64,000 nucleotides of DNA from Clostridia bacterium (GTDB taxonomy: Bacteria; Bacillota; Clostridia; Saccharofermentanales; Saccharofermentanaceae): contig JAKSRG010000006.1 in assembly GCA_024403735.1 (NCBI GenBank), positions 26,376 through 90,375 of the forward strand, given 5' to 3'. How positions within the stretch are numbered: the first letter of the stretch is position 1; each line of letters begins with the position of its first letter. Shown piece by piece: positions 1 to 9,511 of this stretch. The notes beneath the pieces were generated by a model. That model did not search any database. It was not told where the DNA came from and was given only the letters and a program-made list of their open reading frames with translations. Position numbers and translations under genes: made by a program.

Positions 1-1426
1 ATGGTGTGAAATCTTCTGGTCCCTTTGGAACTTTATCTGTATCCTTAACCTTATCTTTATCCTTAGCCTTATCACTCTCAGATGAAGAGCCTCCCTTAAT
101 AGCCAAGCCCATCATTCTCAACTTATCCAAAGTAAAGAAAGTAGCAGAATAATCGGATCTAAACAAAGAATAACCTTTAATGCCACCAGACTCCTTCTTT
201 TCAGAAGCAACATATCCTCGCCTCTCTAACTTAGCTTCATTCCATGAAGAAGAATGTTCAGGCCAAAAATCACACCAACCACAAACATTAACTCTTGCGT
301 AACCCTTAGCAATCATATCTTCCATACTATAAGAAATCTTGCTACCACCCTTAATCATTACTTGATATACTTTTTTACTAGCAGCTGTTGACTTCTTAAT
401 CAAGACAACCTTATCTGCTTCTATCTTACTAGTAATCCATGTAATATTATGTTCAGGATATGGATCATCCCAAGAAACAGTAATGTCTCCTCCTTTTTCT
501 CCCTTAGGGATGCTCTGCAACACCTTAAGAACCTCTATTGCAGTAGGTCTATCCTCTGGCTTAACACTTAACATATCGCTAATCAAAGACACCAAAAGAG
601 GATTCTTAATCAATGGACTTAACTCAAGACTGCAACCGTTCTTTAGCGCTACCCAAGAGTAAATAATCTTACCTTTTTCTGCTCTTTTCTTTAGCTTATC
701 AGTCAAGTTTACAGGAGTTGGCATTTCACCTGTTAAATACTTATGGAAAATCAAACCTAATGAGAAAATATCTGACTTAGTTGTAAGTGTATCGCCATAT
801 GCCTTGGCTTCTTCTGGATCATCATAAGCGCCATATCCACCTAACTCTGGAGAATAGTAATCAATTGTACCAATGATCTCATCAGGAGCATCTCCTTCAA
901 AATAGCTACTATCAAAATCAACTAACTTAGCAACGTAATGTCCAGTTGAATTCTTAACAAGAAGGATATTTTTCAACTTCAAATCACTGTGAATAAGTCC
1001 CTTACCATGAACACTAGAGAGTGCTCCAGCTGCAGTCATCATCAACAATAATTTTGTGTCATATGTAAGACTCTCTAATACAGAAGGGACATCTTCGTCA
1101 TCTACGATACCATCAATCAGGCTAGAAACCTCAACAAAGTGATTGCCCTCAACGAATTCTTCTACTGGAATAATAATGTTTCCACCTTCACCAGTTAATG
1201 GACGAATAGTTTTATTAGTCTTTGTTCTAAGATTAACAAAAGCCTCAAATTTCTCCTTATTCTTGGCGAATGTTTTTGCATCTAGCGCACCATTCTTCAA
1301 TGGCATTACCGGAGTCTGATACTGCTTAATGAAGTACTTCTTTCCTCCACGCTGACCAATTGCAATCTTTCCACTAGTACTGTTCTTCCAATCGCCAATC
1401 AATTCGTATCCATGAAAAATCTCCAT
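1..1426 (-). CDS. Hanks-type Ser/Thr protein kinase (3' end beyond left edge)
   Basis: Reading frame open from an ATG at 1426 to the window edge, at least 475 residues, with AGGAGG just upstream. It should phosphorylate Ser/Thr on partner proteins in the cytoplasm. The candidate ATP-binding lysine is Lys34 (YFIK), the catalytic loop is HSDLKLKN (Asp148; HSD replaces HRD), and the metal-binding loop is DFD (Asp170; replaces DFG), followed by SPE. All the key acidic residues are kept, so activity is plausible. After about residue 290 comes a region I cannot assign, then a Lys/Asp-rich stretch that runs off the window. It lies 128 bp downstream of a PP2C phosphatase gene on the same strand and near two vWA genes, which suggests a kinase-phosphatase-vWA signalling set. 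The kinase call is firm; substrates are unknown. Confidence 0.85.
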   Translation of the reverse strand, partial: MEIFHGYELIGDWKNSTSGKIAIGQRGGKKYFIKQYQTPVMPLKNGALDAKTFAKNKEKFEAFVNLRTKTNKTIRPLTGEGGNIIIPVEEFVEGNHFVEVSSLIDGIVDDEDVPSVLESLTYDTKLLLMMTAAGALSSVHGKGLIHSDLKLKNILLVKNSTGHYVAKLVDFDSSYFEGDAPDEIIGTIDYYSPELGGYGAYDDPEEAKAYGDTLTTKSDIFSLGLIFHKYLTGEMPTPVNLTDKLKKRAEKGKIIYSWVALKNGCSLELSPLIKNPLLVSLISDMLSVKPEDRPTAIEVLKVLQSIPKGEKGGDITVSWDDPYPEHNITWITSKIEADKVVLIKKSTAASKKVYQVMIKGGSKISYSMEDMIAKGYARVNVCGWCDFWPEHSSSWNEAKLERRGYVASEKKESGGIKGYSLFRSDYSATFFTLDKLRMMGLAIKGGSSSESDKAKDKDKVKDTDKVPKGPEDFTP

Positions 1427-1554
1427 AATTTCTCCTCCTAAAAATCTTGATAGAAATATAAGTCTTATTTCTATTAACTACATGCATATAACTATCTGCT
1501 ATAAACTTTTTCGGATGGTACATGACAAATCCGCTAGTATTTCAATCACAAATA

Positions 1555-3636
1555 TTAATTCAACAGACTTTCATATGTAGCATTATATTTTGCAAATAAA
1601 TCAGATTGTTTCTGAGCATAATTTCCTTCACTCTCTTCTTTCTCTTGCTTCTCTTTTAACAAGAGGAGAATGTTATCTAGCAACACTTTATCGCCAGAAT
1701 ATGAGGCAAGATTACTCTCAAAGTAAGTAACAATCTTTAAGAAATTCTCATCCCAATATGCCTTAACGAATTCATTCAAGCAATCACCATGCTCTGCAAC
1801 TTTCTTCGTCTTAGCTACCATCAATTCTCTATACTGCACAATAAGTGAACCTAGTTTATCTTTATCATTAGCGATAAACTTGTGTGGAATATAAGCACCA
1901 TCAATTTCCAAAAAATTCTTAAGAAAATACTCTACAACATCAGGCTTCTTAATAGCTTCTTCATAATTTCTAGAATAGTACTTCTCTCTAAAGACATTCA
2001 ATTCTTTAAGGGTTTTCTGCTTCTCTGCATATACTTTTACAAGGTAATCATTTGACTTTTTAATCTCTTCAAAGGCCTTGGTAAAATCAACCTCACTATT
2101 ACTAACAGTTAAATCACCATCCAGATCTGCAAGCTCAATCAGACGGCTAAATGTTGACTCAATAATGCCAAAACTCTCTATCGTTATCTGCTTTCTATCT
2201 TTCAACTCATTAAGATACAAGTCGCGTGTCGTCGCGTACAAATCAATGATTCCAATAACAGGGTAACCTATTCTCTGCCAATCTAAAGACACTCTTATCT
2301 TCGATGCATCTTTCTCATCTATTAATCCGACAAAGTTCCTACTAATAATGTCCTTAATGGAAACTCTCAATTCTTCTAACTTTGTCTCAATCTGTTTGAT
2401 TTCATCATCAATAAGCTTCTTTTTCTTTATATAAGCAGGATAGTTCTCTTCAATAATCTTATCTCTACAAATCTTCTTAGTAACTTGTTGTTCGAAAAAC
2501 TCTACTTTAGCTTGCTCTATTTCAACAACATCATCTGAACTAGTATCTACTCCATCTAGACAATAATTATGTGTAAGAAGATCAGGAACTAAATCTAAAT
2601 ACTCAGATTTAATAACCAATAGTCTATCGCTTGCAGCATTTTTTACATCATCAAATGATGCAAAGCCATAGAATCCCATAGCTATAGTACTGCTATCATC
2701 ATGTTTAGCATCTGCTTCAAAGAAATCAGTTAAATCATTAGCAACACTCTCCAATGAATCAGATTTCACTATTGTATCTAATAACAAATTCTCCAGACAC
2801 AATTGATTGATAAAACTCTTTGTATCAAACACACCATCTGAAGCATTAAATAATATACAAGGCTTGCTGAACTTAAAATAATTGCAGCGAATTGTGAATT
2901 CATTATTTGCTGAGATGTAGTTTGTCATTCCACCATCTGCACCTTCTTCATCAGGCAACACCTGTCTAAGACCATTTATTGAATCCCATACATACGGACG
3001 GGAATCTCCAGCAGAGAGATACACAACATCTACTGTATCTTCATTTTCCTGAACAATTGCTGCACACAAAGTTGTTCCTAGCAGTGCTAAATTCTGAAAA
3101 CTTGAATCATAATTAATATTACATTTCTTTGCCAATGCAACCATTTTTTCTTTTATAGCTTTAGTAAAATGACTGCTCAAAAAGCCACAGAACACTTCGC
3201 TACCTTTCTCAGCAATTGCTGGGAACATTTCCTTAATAGATTCTTTGTGTAACAGTAATTCAGATAATACAATTGCCGAAACAAATCTTGAACCAAAGTA
3301 ACCACTCTTTTTAATGTTGTAGATATTATCTGTATAACATGATTTAACAGCTCTCAATTCCATGAAAGAATCTACAATATACTTACTAACCTCAGCCTTA
3401 CCATCCTCGTCAATATCAGTATCTGTGCAAATTTCATCCAAAATAAAATCAGCTATGAGATGCTCATCAAATAATGCTGCATCAACATCACTGTGACGAA
3501 TACTAGCTCTACCACCTAATCCATCAGCTACTAGAAGTACACTATCATTAGCAAAAGGCAAAGTGTCCTCACCCTTGTAAGAGATAACACCATTTTCCCT
3601 TTCCTTCATGGATTGTCTATATACTATTAGTTTCAT
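1555..3636 (-). CDS. PP2C-family protein phosphatase with coiled-coil C-terminal half
   Basis: About 693 residues. The ATG at 3636 is preferred over upstream codons because GGAGGC lies 6-7 bases before it. Residues ~30-330 carry PP2C landmarks: ADGLGG (Asp38), a GDSR core, ASDGVFD and HDDSST, which together would bind two metal ions and remove phosphate from Ser/Thr. The remaining ~350 residues are charged and helical, with probable coiled coil at ~380-450, and are not a domain I recognise. Typical stand-alone PP2C enzymes are ~250 residues, so the tail is a large addition and may dock partners. The gene sits between the kinase and the vWA genes, all on the same strand, so it is probably the antagonist of that kinase. 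Confidence 0.8.
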   Translation of the reverse strand: MKLIVYRQSMKERENGVISYKGEDTLPFANDSVLLVADGLGGRASIRHSDVDAALFDEHLIADFILDEICTDTDIDEDGKAEVSKYIVDSFMELRAVKSCYTDNIYNIKKSGYFGSRFVSAIVLSELLLHKESIKEMFPAIAEKGSEVFCGFLSSHFTKAIKEKMVALAKKCNINYDSSFQNLALLGTTLCAAIVQENEDTVDVVYLSAGDSRPYVWDSINGLRQVLPDEEGADGGMTNYISANNEFTIRCNYFKFSKPCILFNASDGVFDTKSFINQLCLENLLLDTIVKSDSLESVANDLTDFFEADAKHDDSSTIAMGFYGFASFDDVKNAASDRLLVIKSEYLDLVPDLLTHNYCLDGVDTSSDDVVEIEQAKVEFFEQQVTKKICRDKIIEENYPAYIKKKKLIDDEIKQIETKLEELRVSIKDIISRNFVGLIDEKDASKIRVSLDWQRIGYPVIGIIDLYATTRDLYLNELKDRKQITIESFGIIESTFSRLIELADLDGDLTVSNSEVDFTKAFEEIKKSNDYLVKVYAEKQKTLKELNVFREKYYSRNYEEAIKKPDVVEYFLKNFLEIDGAYIPHKFIANDKDKLGSLIVQYRELMVAKTKKVAEHGDCLNEFVKAYWDENFLKIVTYFESNLASYSGDKVLLDNILLLLKEKQEKEESEGNYAQKQSDLFAKYNATYESLLN

Positions 3637-3742
3637 TATTGCCTCCGACAACATATAACTCTTCAAAAAATAAGGTCACACGAGATACACCAGATATAAA
3701 CCTCATGTATCACCGTATGACCCGCTAAATACTAATTAATAA

Positions 3743-4432
3743 TTAACAAGAACCTACCAACAAATCAATGGCATTCTGAATGTCAACGTCCTCAAGACCA
3801 GCTCCTGCAGGAGAGAATGATGGCCAATATCTGTTCCAAGCCTGGATATCAGACCAAGGATAAGCATTTGGAGCAAACACTACCAAACGACCGGCAATAG
3901 GGTCATAACTACCACCCATTTCCTGAGAAGTACCTTCCCACCAAGCACCCAACTCAGCAAGATCCTTTGGCATACCCTCTGGATAACCAGCACAATCTGC
4001 ACGATCTGAGAACTTGAGAGCTTCAGCGTCCGTAAACACAATAATCGCATGTCTCTTCTTAACTCCAGATTCTGTTACCCAATCAGACTTCAATGCCAAA
4101 GAGATAGCTTCAAGAGCATTCTCTGGGAGATCGCCACCACCCTTTACTTCAATACCATTGACATAAGCATTAAACTCGTCAACTTCATCTGGCATAACGA
4201 AGAATTTTGACTCCTTCATAGGCTCTGCATCGCACTTATAATCGCGGAATGTAATTACCTTAATTCTAAGCTTCTCAACATCCTTACCTTCTTCTTCCAT
4301 TCCTTCAAGGAATCTTTCATGAATAGAAGTAGCATTTGTCTTAACTTCATTAATAACAGGACTCATACTTGCTGTCGCATCAATACACATTACAATATCA
4401 ACATAATAAACACCTTGCTGCTGATCTGCCAT
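3743..4432 (-). CDS. TerY-like von Willebrand factor A domain protein, copy 1
   Basis: 229 residues from the ATG at 4432, which follows GGAGG at good spacing. Almost the whole protein is one vWA domain. The first metal-site (MIDAS) motif is DATAS at residues 18-22. The place where its neighbour has the MIDAS threonine (GGGDTPENA) reads GGGDLPENA here, and the third aspartate (FTDAEA) is kept. vWA proteins of this type bind partners through a metal ion. TerY-type members occur with a kinase and a PP2C phosphatase, as here. It is a clear paralogue of the protein at 4730-5416 along its full length. Loss of the threonine suggests weaker or altered metal binding; that is inference. Confidence 0.8.
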   Translation of the reverse strand: MADQQQGVYYVDIVMCIDATASMSPVINEVKTNATSIHERFLEGMEEEGKDVEKLRIKVITFRDYKCDAEPMKESKFFVMPDEVDEFNAYVNGIEVKGGGDLPENALEAISLALKSDWVTESGVKKRHAIIVFTDAEALKFSDRADCAGYPEGMPKDLAELGAWWEGTSQEMGGSYDPIAGRLVVFAPNAYPWSDIQAWNRYWPSFSPAGAGLEDVDIQNAIDLLVGSC

Positions 4433-4729
4433 AATAATAATCCTCCAAAAAATCAATTAAATTAGTTATAAATAAAATAACCTTTACATTTAAATTATAC
4501 ACGGAACATATTCGAATAATATTTCCAAAGTGTGAACCATATCTTAACAAATCAAAAACTCCTAATCTGAATAGTATATGGTTAATCTAACATATGCTTT
4601 TTCTAACTAGCCATAATCAATCATTTCCATTTCCTCCGTTTTTGCTTTATGCATATATAATTAGATGTCAATCAGTTTTTCGTAAATCTCAAATAAATTC
4701 CAATAATTTAACGAAGCTTTGAAATCAAA

Positions 4730-5416
4730 TTAAAAAGAACCAACCAATAGATCAATAGCAGATTGAAGACTTACATCACTAAGCCCTGTACCAGCCTTAG
4801 AATAAGCTGGCCAAAATCTGTTCCAAGTTTCCAACTTTCTCCATGATTCATCATTAGGAACAAAAGCGATAAGTCGACCTGATTTGCTATTATAATCACC
4901 GGAGAAATACTGATCTGTACCTTCCCACCATGAACCAAGTTCTGCCAAATTTTTAGGCATACCACTAGGATATGTTGGCAGATTAGATCTTTCGCTAAAG
5001 TTTAATGCTGGGGCATCTGTGAATACAACAACTGCATGTCTTTTCTTACCAGGTAAATTAACCCAATCAGATTTAAGTGCTACTGCTATCGCCTCGAAAG
5101 CATTCTCTGGAGTATCACCTCCACCAATTGCCTCGATAGAAGATACAAATGACTTGAACTTACTTGCATCATCAGGAAGCAAATAGAAAGGCGATTCTTT
5201 AATAGGTTCAGAATCACAGATAAAATCTCTAAAAGCTATTACCTTTACTCGTAACTGACCAATCTCTTTGTCAGCTTCATCCATTGCATCATTCATTTTC
5301 TTGTAAAACTCGAGTGCATTTTTCTTTACTTCCTCAATAATAGGCGCCATGCTTCCAGTTGCATCAATGCACATAACAATATCAACACTGTACTCGCCCA
5401 TCTGTGGATTTCCCAT
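4730..5416 (-). CDS. TerY-like von Willebrand factor A domain protein, copy 2
   Basis: 228 residues, start ATG 5416 preceded by GGAGGTGG. Single vWA domain with an intact MIDAS: DATGS at 18-22, GGGDTPENA with the threonine, and FTDAPA. The C-terminal part shares a WWEGT element and an AIDLLVGS ending with the neighbouring copy, so the pair arose by tandem duplication. It is the first gene of the minus-strand set vWA-vWA-phosphatase-kinase. The gap of 297 bp to the next vWA gene is AT-rich and holds no gene I can see, so that gene may have its own promoter. Role inferred from the TerY-phosphorylation triad described in the literature; no tellurite-resistance TerD genes are visible in this window. 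Confidence 0.82.
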   Translation of the reverse strand: MGNPQMGEYSVDIVMCIDATGSMAPIIEEVKKNALEFYKKMNDAMDEADKEIGQLRVKVIAFRDFICDSEPIKESPFYLLPDDASKFKSFVSSIEAIGGGDTPENAFEAIAVALKSDWVNLPGKKRHAVVVFTDAPALNFSERSNLPTYPSGMPKNLAELGSWWEGTDQYFSGDYNSKSGRLIAFVPNDESWRKLETWNRFWPAYSKAGTGLSDVSLQSAIDLLVGSF

Positions 5417-5686
5417 ATTACCACCTCCGATTTTTTACTATATAAGTATTCAGCAAACGATTTTTCGCAAAAATATTACATATCTTAATTAAATTATATC
5501 TACTTAATTATCAAGTTAATCATCACGACGATAAAATTTTCAAAATGTACACACAACACATATAAGTAATCGCAGAATAAAATCCCCCGAAAACAGTTTC
5601 CTAGGAAACTCAAACAATACACCAACTGCAATTTGGAGCACAATATCGATAACTAAAAATCTATAATAAACATCGGAAAGTGAACG

Positions 5687-5712
5687 CCCCCCACTTAGCT
5701 AAAAGTGGGGGG
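5687..5712. terminator. Perfect 10-bp hairpin CCCCCCACTT/AAGTGGGGGG
   Basis: Stem 5687-5696 pairs with 5703-5712 around loop AGCTAA. It is 12 bp past the end of the small membrane gene 5725-5829 on the minus strand, but no T run follows, so it may not be a simple intrinsic terminator. A closely related hairpin stands at 58165-58198; both have TGAAC at or just before the start of the stem. Confidence 0.5.
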
Positions 5713-5724
5713 TGCTACCTGGTT

Positions 5725-5829
5725 TTAGATAAAAATAACTAGAACAAAAGAAATCAATCCTAATATGATTGATTTAACTATGCCCATATTAACTCTGACT
5801 GGCTTAACCGCCGTCTCATTCTTCTTCAT
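5725..5829 (-). CDS. Small single-pass membrane peptide, 34 residues
   Basis: ATG at 5829 to TAA at 5725. The N-terminal 19 residues are basic and polar; the last 15 are a hydrophobic segment ending VLVIFI, as in a small tail-anchored peptide. AGGA lies 8-9 bases before the ATG. It starts 9 bp after the manA stop on the same strand and would be co-transcribed with manC-manA; a hairpin follows at once. It matches no family I know. Too short to be certain. Confidence 0.45.
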   Translation of the reverse strand: MKKNETAVKPVRVNMGIVKSIILGLISFVLVIFI

Positions 5830-5838
5830 TAAGAATTC

Positions 5839-6819
5839 CTAACCTCTTATATCCAAAAAGTGCGCCTGACCATGTATATTAATCTCTACAGAATCAGCAG
5901 GCACAAAGAAACAATCGCCCTTGTAAAAATATATCGTTTCATTACCAAAAGCAATGGTACCACAACCATTAACACATAGCAAAACGCGAAAACCCATTTC
6001 GTCTGACTGATAAATGACTTTCTGTCTTCTCTCAGTATTAATGATCATTCGATATACTTCGAAATATTTGCATCTGCACAAAAGCTCAGATGCAACACCA
6101 CAATTGTACTTAAGTACAGTCATTGGCTGCTTTGGCTCAAAAGAACTCTTATAGTTAGCTACTGCGAGAGCCTTATCAATGTGGAGTTCTCTCTTATTGC
6201 CATTCTTATCAACTCTATCGTAATCGTAGAGTCTGTACGTAACATTACTATTCTCCTGAATTTCAGCAATTAGCGCACCAGCGCCAATGGCATGAATAGT
6301 TCCGGCCTCAATAAAGAAAAGATCATCTTTCTTAATTGGGAACTGCTGGAGATGTCTCATCAATGTTCCCTTCTCAATAGCCTTGCGAAGTGTTTTCTCG
6401 CTCGAATTATGCTTAAGTCCATAAACCAACTTGGCATCTTTAGTCGCATCGAGAACATACCACATCTCAGTCTTACCGAGCTGTCCATTCTCATACTCAT
6501 TAGCATATTCATCATCTGGATGAACCTGAACGGACAAATCGTTCTTAGCATCAATAAACTTGATAAGAATAGGAAGTTCACCATTTGTGTTTCTTCCCTT
6601 TCCTACAAAATCTGGATTTGCCTTAAGTACTTCAGCAAGAGTCTCACCGTCATACTTTCCACCGACTACATAAGAAGGTCCATCTGGATGAGTTGAACAT
6701 TCCCATGTCTCAGCGAGAGGATGCATATCTAAGTTCTTCTCAAATTCATCATTAAGTCTTCTTCCACCCCAGAGGTAATCTTTACCAGTAGGTCTTAGAA
6801 GTAGTGGTTTGTTTCCCAT
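5839..6819 (-). CDS. manA: Mannose-6-phosphate isomerase, class I
   Basis: 326 residues, cytoplasmic Zn enzyme converting fructose-6-phosphate and mannose-6-phosphate. The family's zinc-site signatures are visible: QVHPDD, EMWY and EAGTIHA. The length fits the short Firmicutes form. The ATG at 6819 is 2 bp past the stop of the upstream mannose-1-phosphate guanylyltransferase gene, so the two are translated from one message. With manC and gmd upstream it supplies mannose-6-phosphate for GDP-mannose. A phosphomannomutase, needed between manA and manC, is not in this window. A firm call. Confidence 0.93.
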   Translation of the reverse strand: MGNKPLLLRPTGKDYLWGGRRLNDEFEKNLDMHPLAETWECSTHPDGPSYVVGGKYDGETLAEVLKANPDFVGKGRNTNGELPILIKFIDAKNDLSVQVHPDDEYANEYENGQLGKTEMWYVLDATKDAKLVYGLKHNSSEKTLRKAIEKGTLMRHLQQFPIKKDDLFFIEAGTIHAIGAGALIAEIQENSNVTYRLYDYDRVDKNGNKRELHIDKALAVANYKSSFEPKQPMTVLKYNCGVASELLCRCKYFEVYRMIINTERRQKVIYQSDEMGFRVLLCVNGCGTIAFGNETIYFYKGDCFFVPADSVEINIHGQAHFLDIRG

Positions 6820-6821
6820 AA

Positions 6822-8144
6822 TTAGTATTCCAATTCAAACAACTGCTTATCCTGCTCAGATATATCCCTTCCTATCTGAACTTCAATAAGTACCAATTCC
6901 GTATCTGCAATGATAGTATGTCTACAACCAGCGCTCATAGCGATAACATCACCAGGCTTAATACTCTGATGCATACCATCAACAACAGTCTTACCTGTTC
7001 CACTAATAACAATCCAAACTTCATCACGTCTTCTATGGCTGTGATAACTCATAGAATGACCGGCATTAAGTGTTGCCTTAATAGTTTTTCCACCCTTATC
7101 AACATCAAGAACTTTGAAGCTTCCCCAAGCCTTATCAGCGAACATAACCTGTTGCTGCTCAAGTCCTTCAATATATGGTCTAATATATGAACTCTGATCC
7201 TTATCTGCAACAAGGATACCTTCTGGGGATACGGAGATAATCACATCTCTTAATCCCATAGCAAGGACTGGGAGTTCAGTCTCATTGAGGATATTTACAC
7301 CCTCACAAGTCTCATCTGCTGTACCATTACCAACAATTGTCTCTTCCATCGCTTCAGTAAGGGCACTCCATGTTCCAATATCCTGCCACTTACCTGCAAA
7401 TCTAAGAACATTAATGCTCTCCTCACCTTCAACTACTGCATAGTCAAAAGAGAGTGCTGGTAACTTGTCATAATTAGTATATAAATCATGATAGTCCTCA
7501 TAATCAATCATATTATGAGTCAAATCTAGAAGATATTTAATCTTAAAAGCGAATACTCCACCATTCCAAAGTGCACCCTGCTTGATATATTCTTCGCAAG
7601 ATCTCTGGTTAGGCTTCTCCTTAAAGGAGGAAACCTTAGATACCTCTTCCTTAGTCTCAGGAATAATATAACCATAATCTGTTGATAAAGATGTTGGCTC
7701 CATACCAAGAAGAACAAGACTAGATGTTCCCTCAGCAGCAATCTCAGCTAATTTGGCAATTGCCTTATAATATTCATCCTCAACATATGGATCTACAGGA
7801 CAAACAACAACAACTTCCTCAGGATCTTTACCTAAGATATCAACAAGATAATTAACAGCGAGTGAGATAGCTGGAAAAGTATCTCTTCTACTAGGCTCAT
7901 CACTAATATGAATATCTTCTCCAAGCTGATTATTAAGTGCAGGAATCTGAACTTTTGAAGTAGCTATAGTAATACTAGCGTTTCTATCAAGCTTCTTAAT
8001 CTGACGATAAGCTCTCTGAACCATTGACTCATAAGAACCAGTCTTATCATTCTTAAAAATCTTGATAAATTGTTTGGATCTGATGTCATTAGAAAGTGGC
8101 CACAAACGCTTACCTGAACCACCTGATAACAATACTATATTCAT
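6822..8144 (-). CDS. manC: Mannose-1-phosphate guanylyltransferase with C-terminal cupin
   Basis: About 440 residues. The ATG at 8144 opens directly on the nucleotidyltransferase motif LSGGSGKRLWPLS, so upstream in-frame codons, which overlap a terminator hairpin, are rejected. It makes GDP-mannose from GTP and mannose-1-phosphate. The N-terminal ~340 residues are the Rossmann-like transferase (FKEKP motif included). Residues ~350-435 are a cupin with SYHSHRRRDEVW, the mannose-6-phosphate isomerase-like tail of bifunctional enzymes, although a separate manA follows. The cupin may be structural or a second isomerase. Co-directional with gmd and manA. Confidence 0.9.
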   Translation of the reverse strand: MNIVLLSGGSGKRLWPLSNDIRSKQFIKIFKNDKTGSYESMVQRAYRQIKKLDRNASITIATSKVQIPALNNQLGEDIHISDEPSRRDTFPAISLAVNYLVDILGKDPEEVVVVCPVDPYVEDEYYKAIAKLAEIAAEGTSSLVLLGMEPTSLSTDYGYIIPETKEEVSKVSSFKEKPNQRSCEEYIKQGALWNGGVFAFKIKYLLDLTHNMIDYEDYHDLYTNYDKLPALSFDYAVVEGEESINVLRFAGKWQDIGTWSALTEAMEETIVGNGTADETCEGVNILNETELPVLAMGLRDVIISVSPEGILVADKDQSSYIRPYIEGLEQQQVMFADKAWGSFKVLDVDKGGKTIKATLNAGHSMSYHSHRRRDEVWIVISGTGKTVVDGMHQSIKPGDVIAMSAGCRHTIIADTELVLIEVQIGRDISEQDKQLFELEY

Positions 8145-8165
8145 ACTAATCCCTGTCCTAAAAAA

Positions 8166-8194
8166 ATAAGCCACCACAAAATGTAGCGGCTTAT
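8166..8194 (-). terminator. Intrinsic terminator after gmd
   Basis: ATAAGCC (8166-8172) pairs with GGCTTAT (8188-8194). On the minus strand the stem is followed by a run of T, and it lies 40 bp past the gmd stop. It implies gmd is transcribed separately from manC-manA or with partial read-through. Confidence 0.75.
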
Positions 8195-8235
8195 GTTCAT
8201 TTTACAAGAGTTTTGTTAATCGCTCAACAGTTATA

Positions 8236-9282
8236 TTAAGCATTAACTTCCTTCATTGCCTTCTCCTGCTTAGCGAGCTTACGGTCGTGCTTAGCCATAA
8301 TCTCAACAAGCTCAGCATATGTAGTCTTCTGTGGATTCCAGCCAAGAACTGTCTTAGCCTTTGTTGGGTCACCCCAGAGATTATCAACGTCTGTAGGTCT
8401 GAACCACTGTGGGTTAACACATACGAGCATCTTACCTGTCTCAACATCGTAACCCTTCTCATCTACACCAGTACCTTCCCAGCGGAGCTTGATGCCGTTA
8501 GCAGCAAATGCCTTCTCTGTGAAGTCACGTACTGTATGCTGTTCACCAGTTGCAATAACGAAGTCCTCTGGTACATCATGCTGCATAATGAGCCACATGC
8601 ACTCTACATAATCCTTTGCATAACCCCAGTCACGGAGTGAATCCATGTTACCGAGCTCCAAGTGATCCTGAAGACCTTCTGCGATACGACCAGCAGCAAG
8701 AGTAATCTTACGTGTTACGAATGTCTCACCACGACGCTCTGACTCATGGTTAAAGAGGATACCGTTAACAGCGAACATACCGTAAGCCTCTCTGTACTCC
8801 TTAATAATCCAGAAGCCATACTGCTTAGCAACAGCATATGGTGAATATGGATGGAATGGTGTTGTCTCACTCTGTGGAACTTCCTCAACCTTACCATAAA
8901 GCTCAGATGTTGAAGCCTGATATACCTTTGTCTTCTTCTCAAGGCCTAACATACGAAGTGCCTCAAGGATACGGAGAACACCAATAGCATCAACGTCACC
9001 AGAATACTCAGGAACATCAAAAGAAACCTGAACATGACTCTGTGCAGCGAGGTTATAAATCTCGTCTGGCTCTACCATTCTGATGATACGGATAAGCGAA
9101 GATGAATCAGAAAGATCACCATCATGAAGTGTAATCTTATCAATAATATGATCAATACGGGCTGTATTAGAAATAGAAGCACGACGAGTAATACCATGAA
9201 CTTCATAGCCCTTCTCGAGAAGGAATTCTGCGAGATAAGAACCGTCCTGACCTGTAATACCTGTAATCAATGCTTTCTTCAT
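8236..9282 (-). CDS. gmd: GDP-mannose 4,6-dehydratase
   Basis: 348 residues, start ATG 9282 after CGGAGG. Extended SDR enzyme that turns GDP-mannose into GDP-4-keto-6-deoxymannose, the branch point to GDP-fucose, GDP-rhamnose or GDP-perosamine. Visible: NAD(P)-binding [12 protein letters not shown] at the N-terminus, the catalytic YAVAK, and the family signature [16 protein letters not shown]. Codon use is more biased than in neighbours, suggesting strong expression. No reductase or epimerase that would complete a specific sugar is next to it, so the end product is unknown. Its substrate comes from the adjacent manC. Confidence 0.95.
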   Translation of the reverse strand: MKKALITGITGQDGSYLAEFLLEKGYEVHGITRRASISNTARIDHIIDKITLHDGDLSDSSSLIRIIRMVEPDEIYNLAAQSHVQVSFDVPEYSGDVDAIGVLRILEALRMLGLEKKTKVYQASTSELYGKVEEVPQSETTPFHPYSPYAVAKQYGFWIIKEYREAYGMFAVNGILFNHESERRGETFVTRKITLAAGRIAEGLQDHLELGNMDSLRDWGYAKDYVECMWLIMQHDVPEDFVIATGEQHTVRDFTEKAFAANGIKLRWEGTGVDEKGYDVETGKMLVCVNPQWFRPTDVDNLWGDPTKAKTVLGWNPQKTTYAELVEIMAKHDRKLAKQEKAMKEVNA

Positions 9283-9511
9283 AAAATACCTCCGACTATT
9301 TCGAATTTAGTATTAATACGCATAATAATCTCAAATGCCATTTGATTATATCATTAACAAGTATATTTAAAAAGTACACCCGCTTATCAGTGTTTCCACG
9401 AAGTCCAAGGTTATTTATTGTATCTTATTGTGCATTTGGTTTAAGTGTTTGTTTTTTCACATATGTTTATTTATAGTGTTAATAAGTGTGAAAAATTGTT
9501 AGGAGTTTTAT

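Noticed and set aside
1..5416. Tellurite-resistance operon
   Set aside because: No TerB, TerC, TerD or TerZ genes are visible; only the kinase-phosphatase-vWA part is present.
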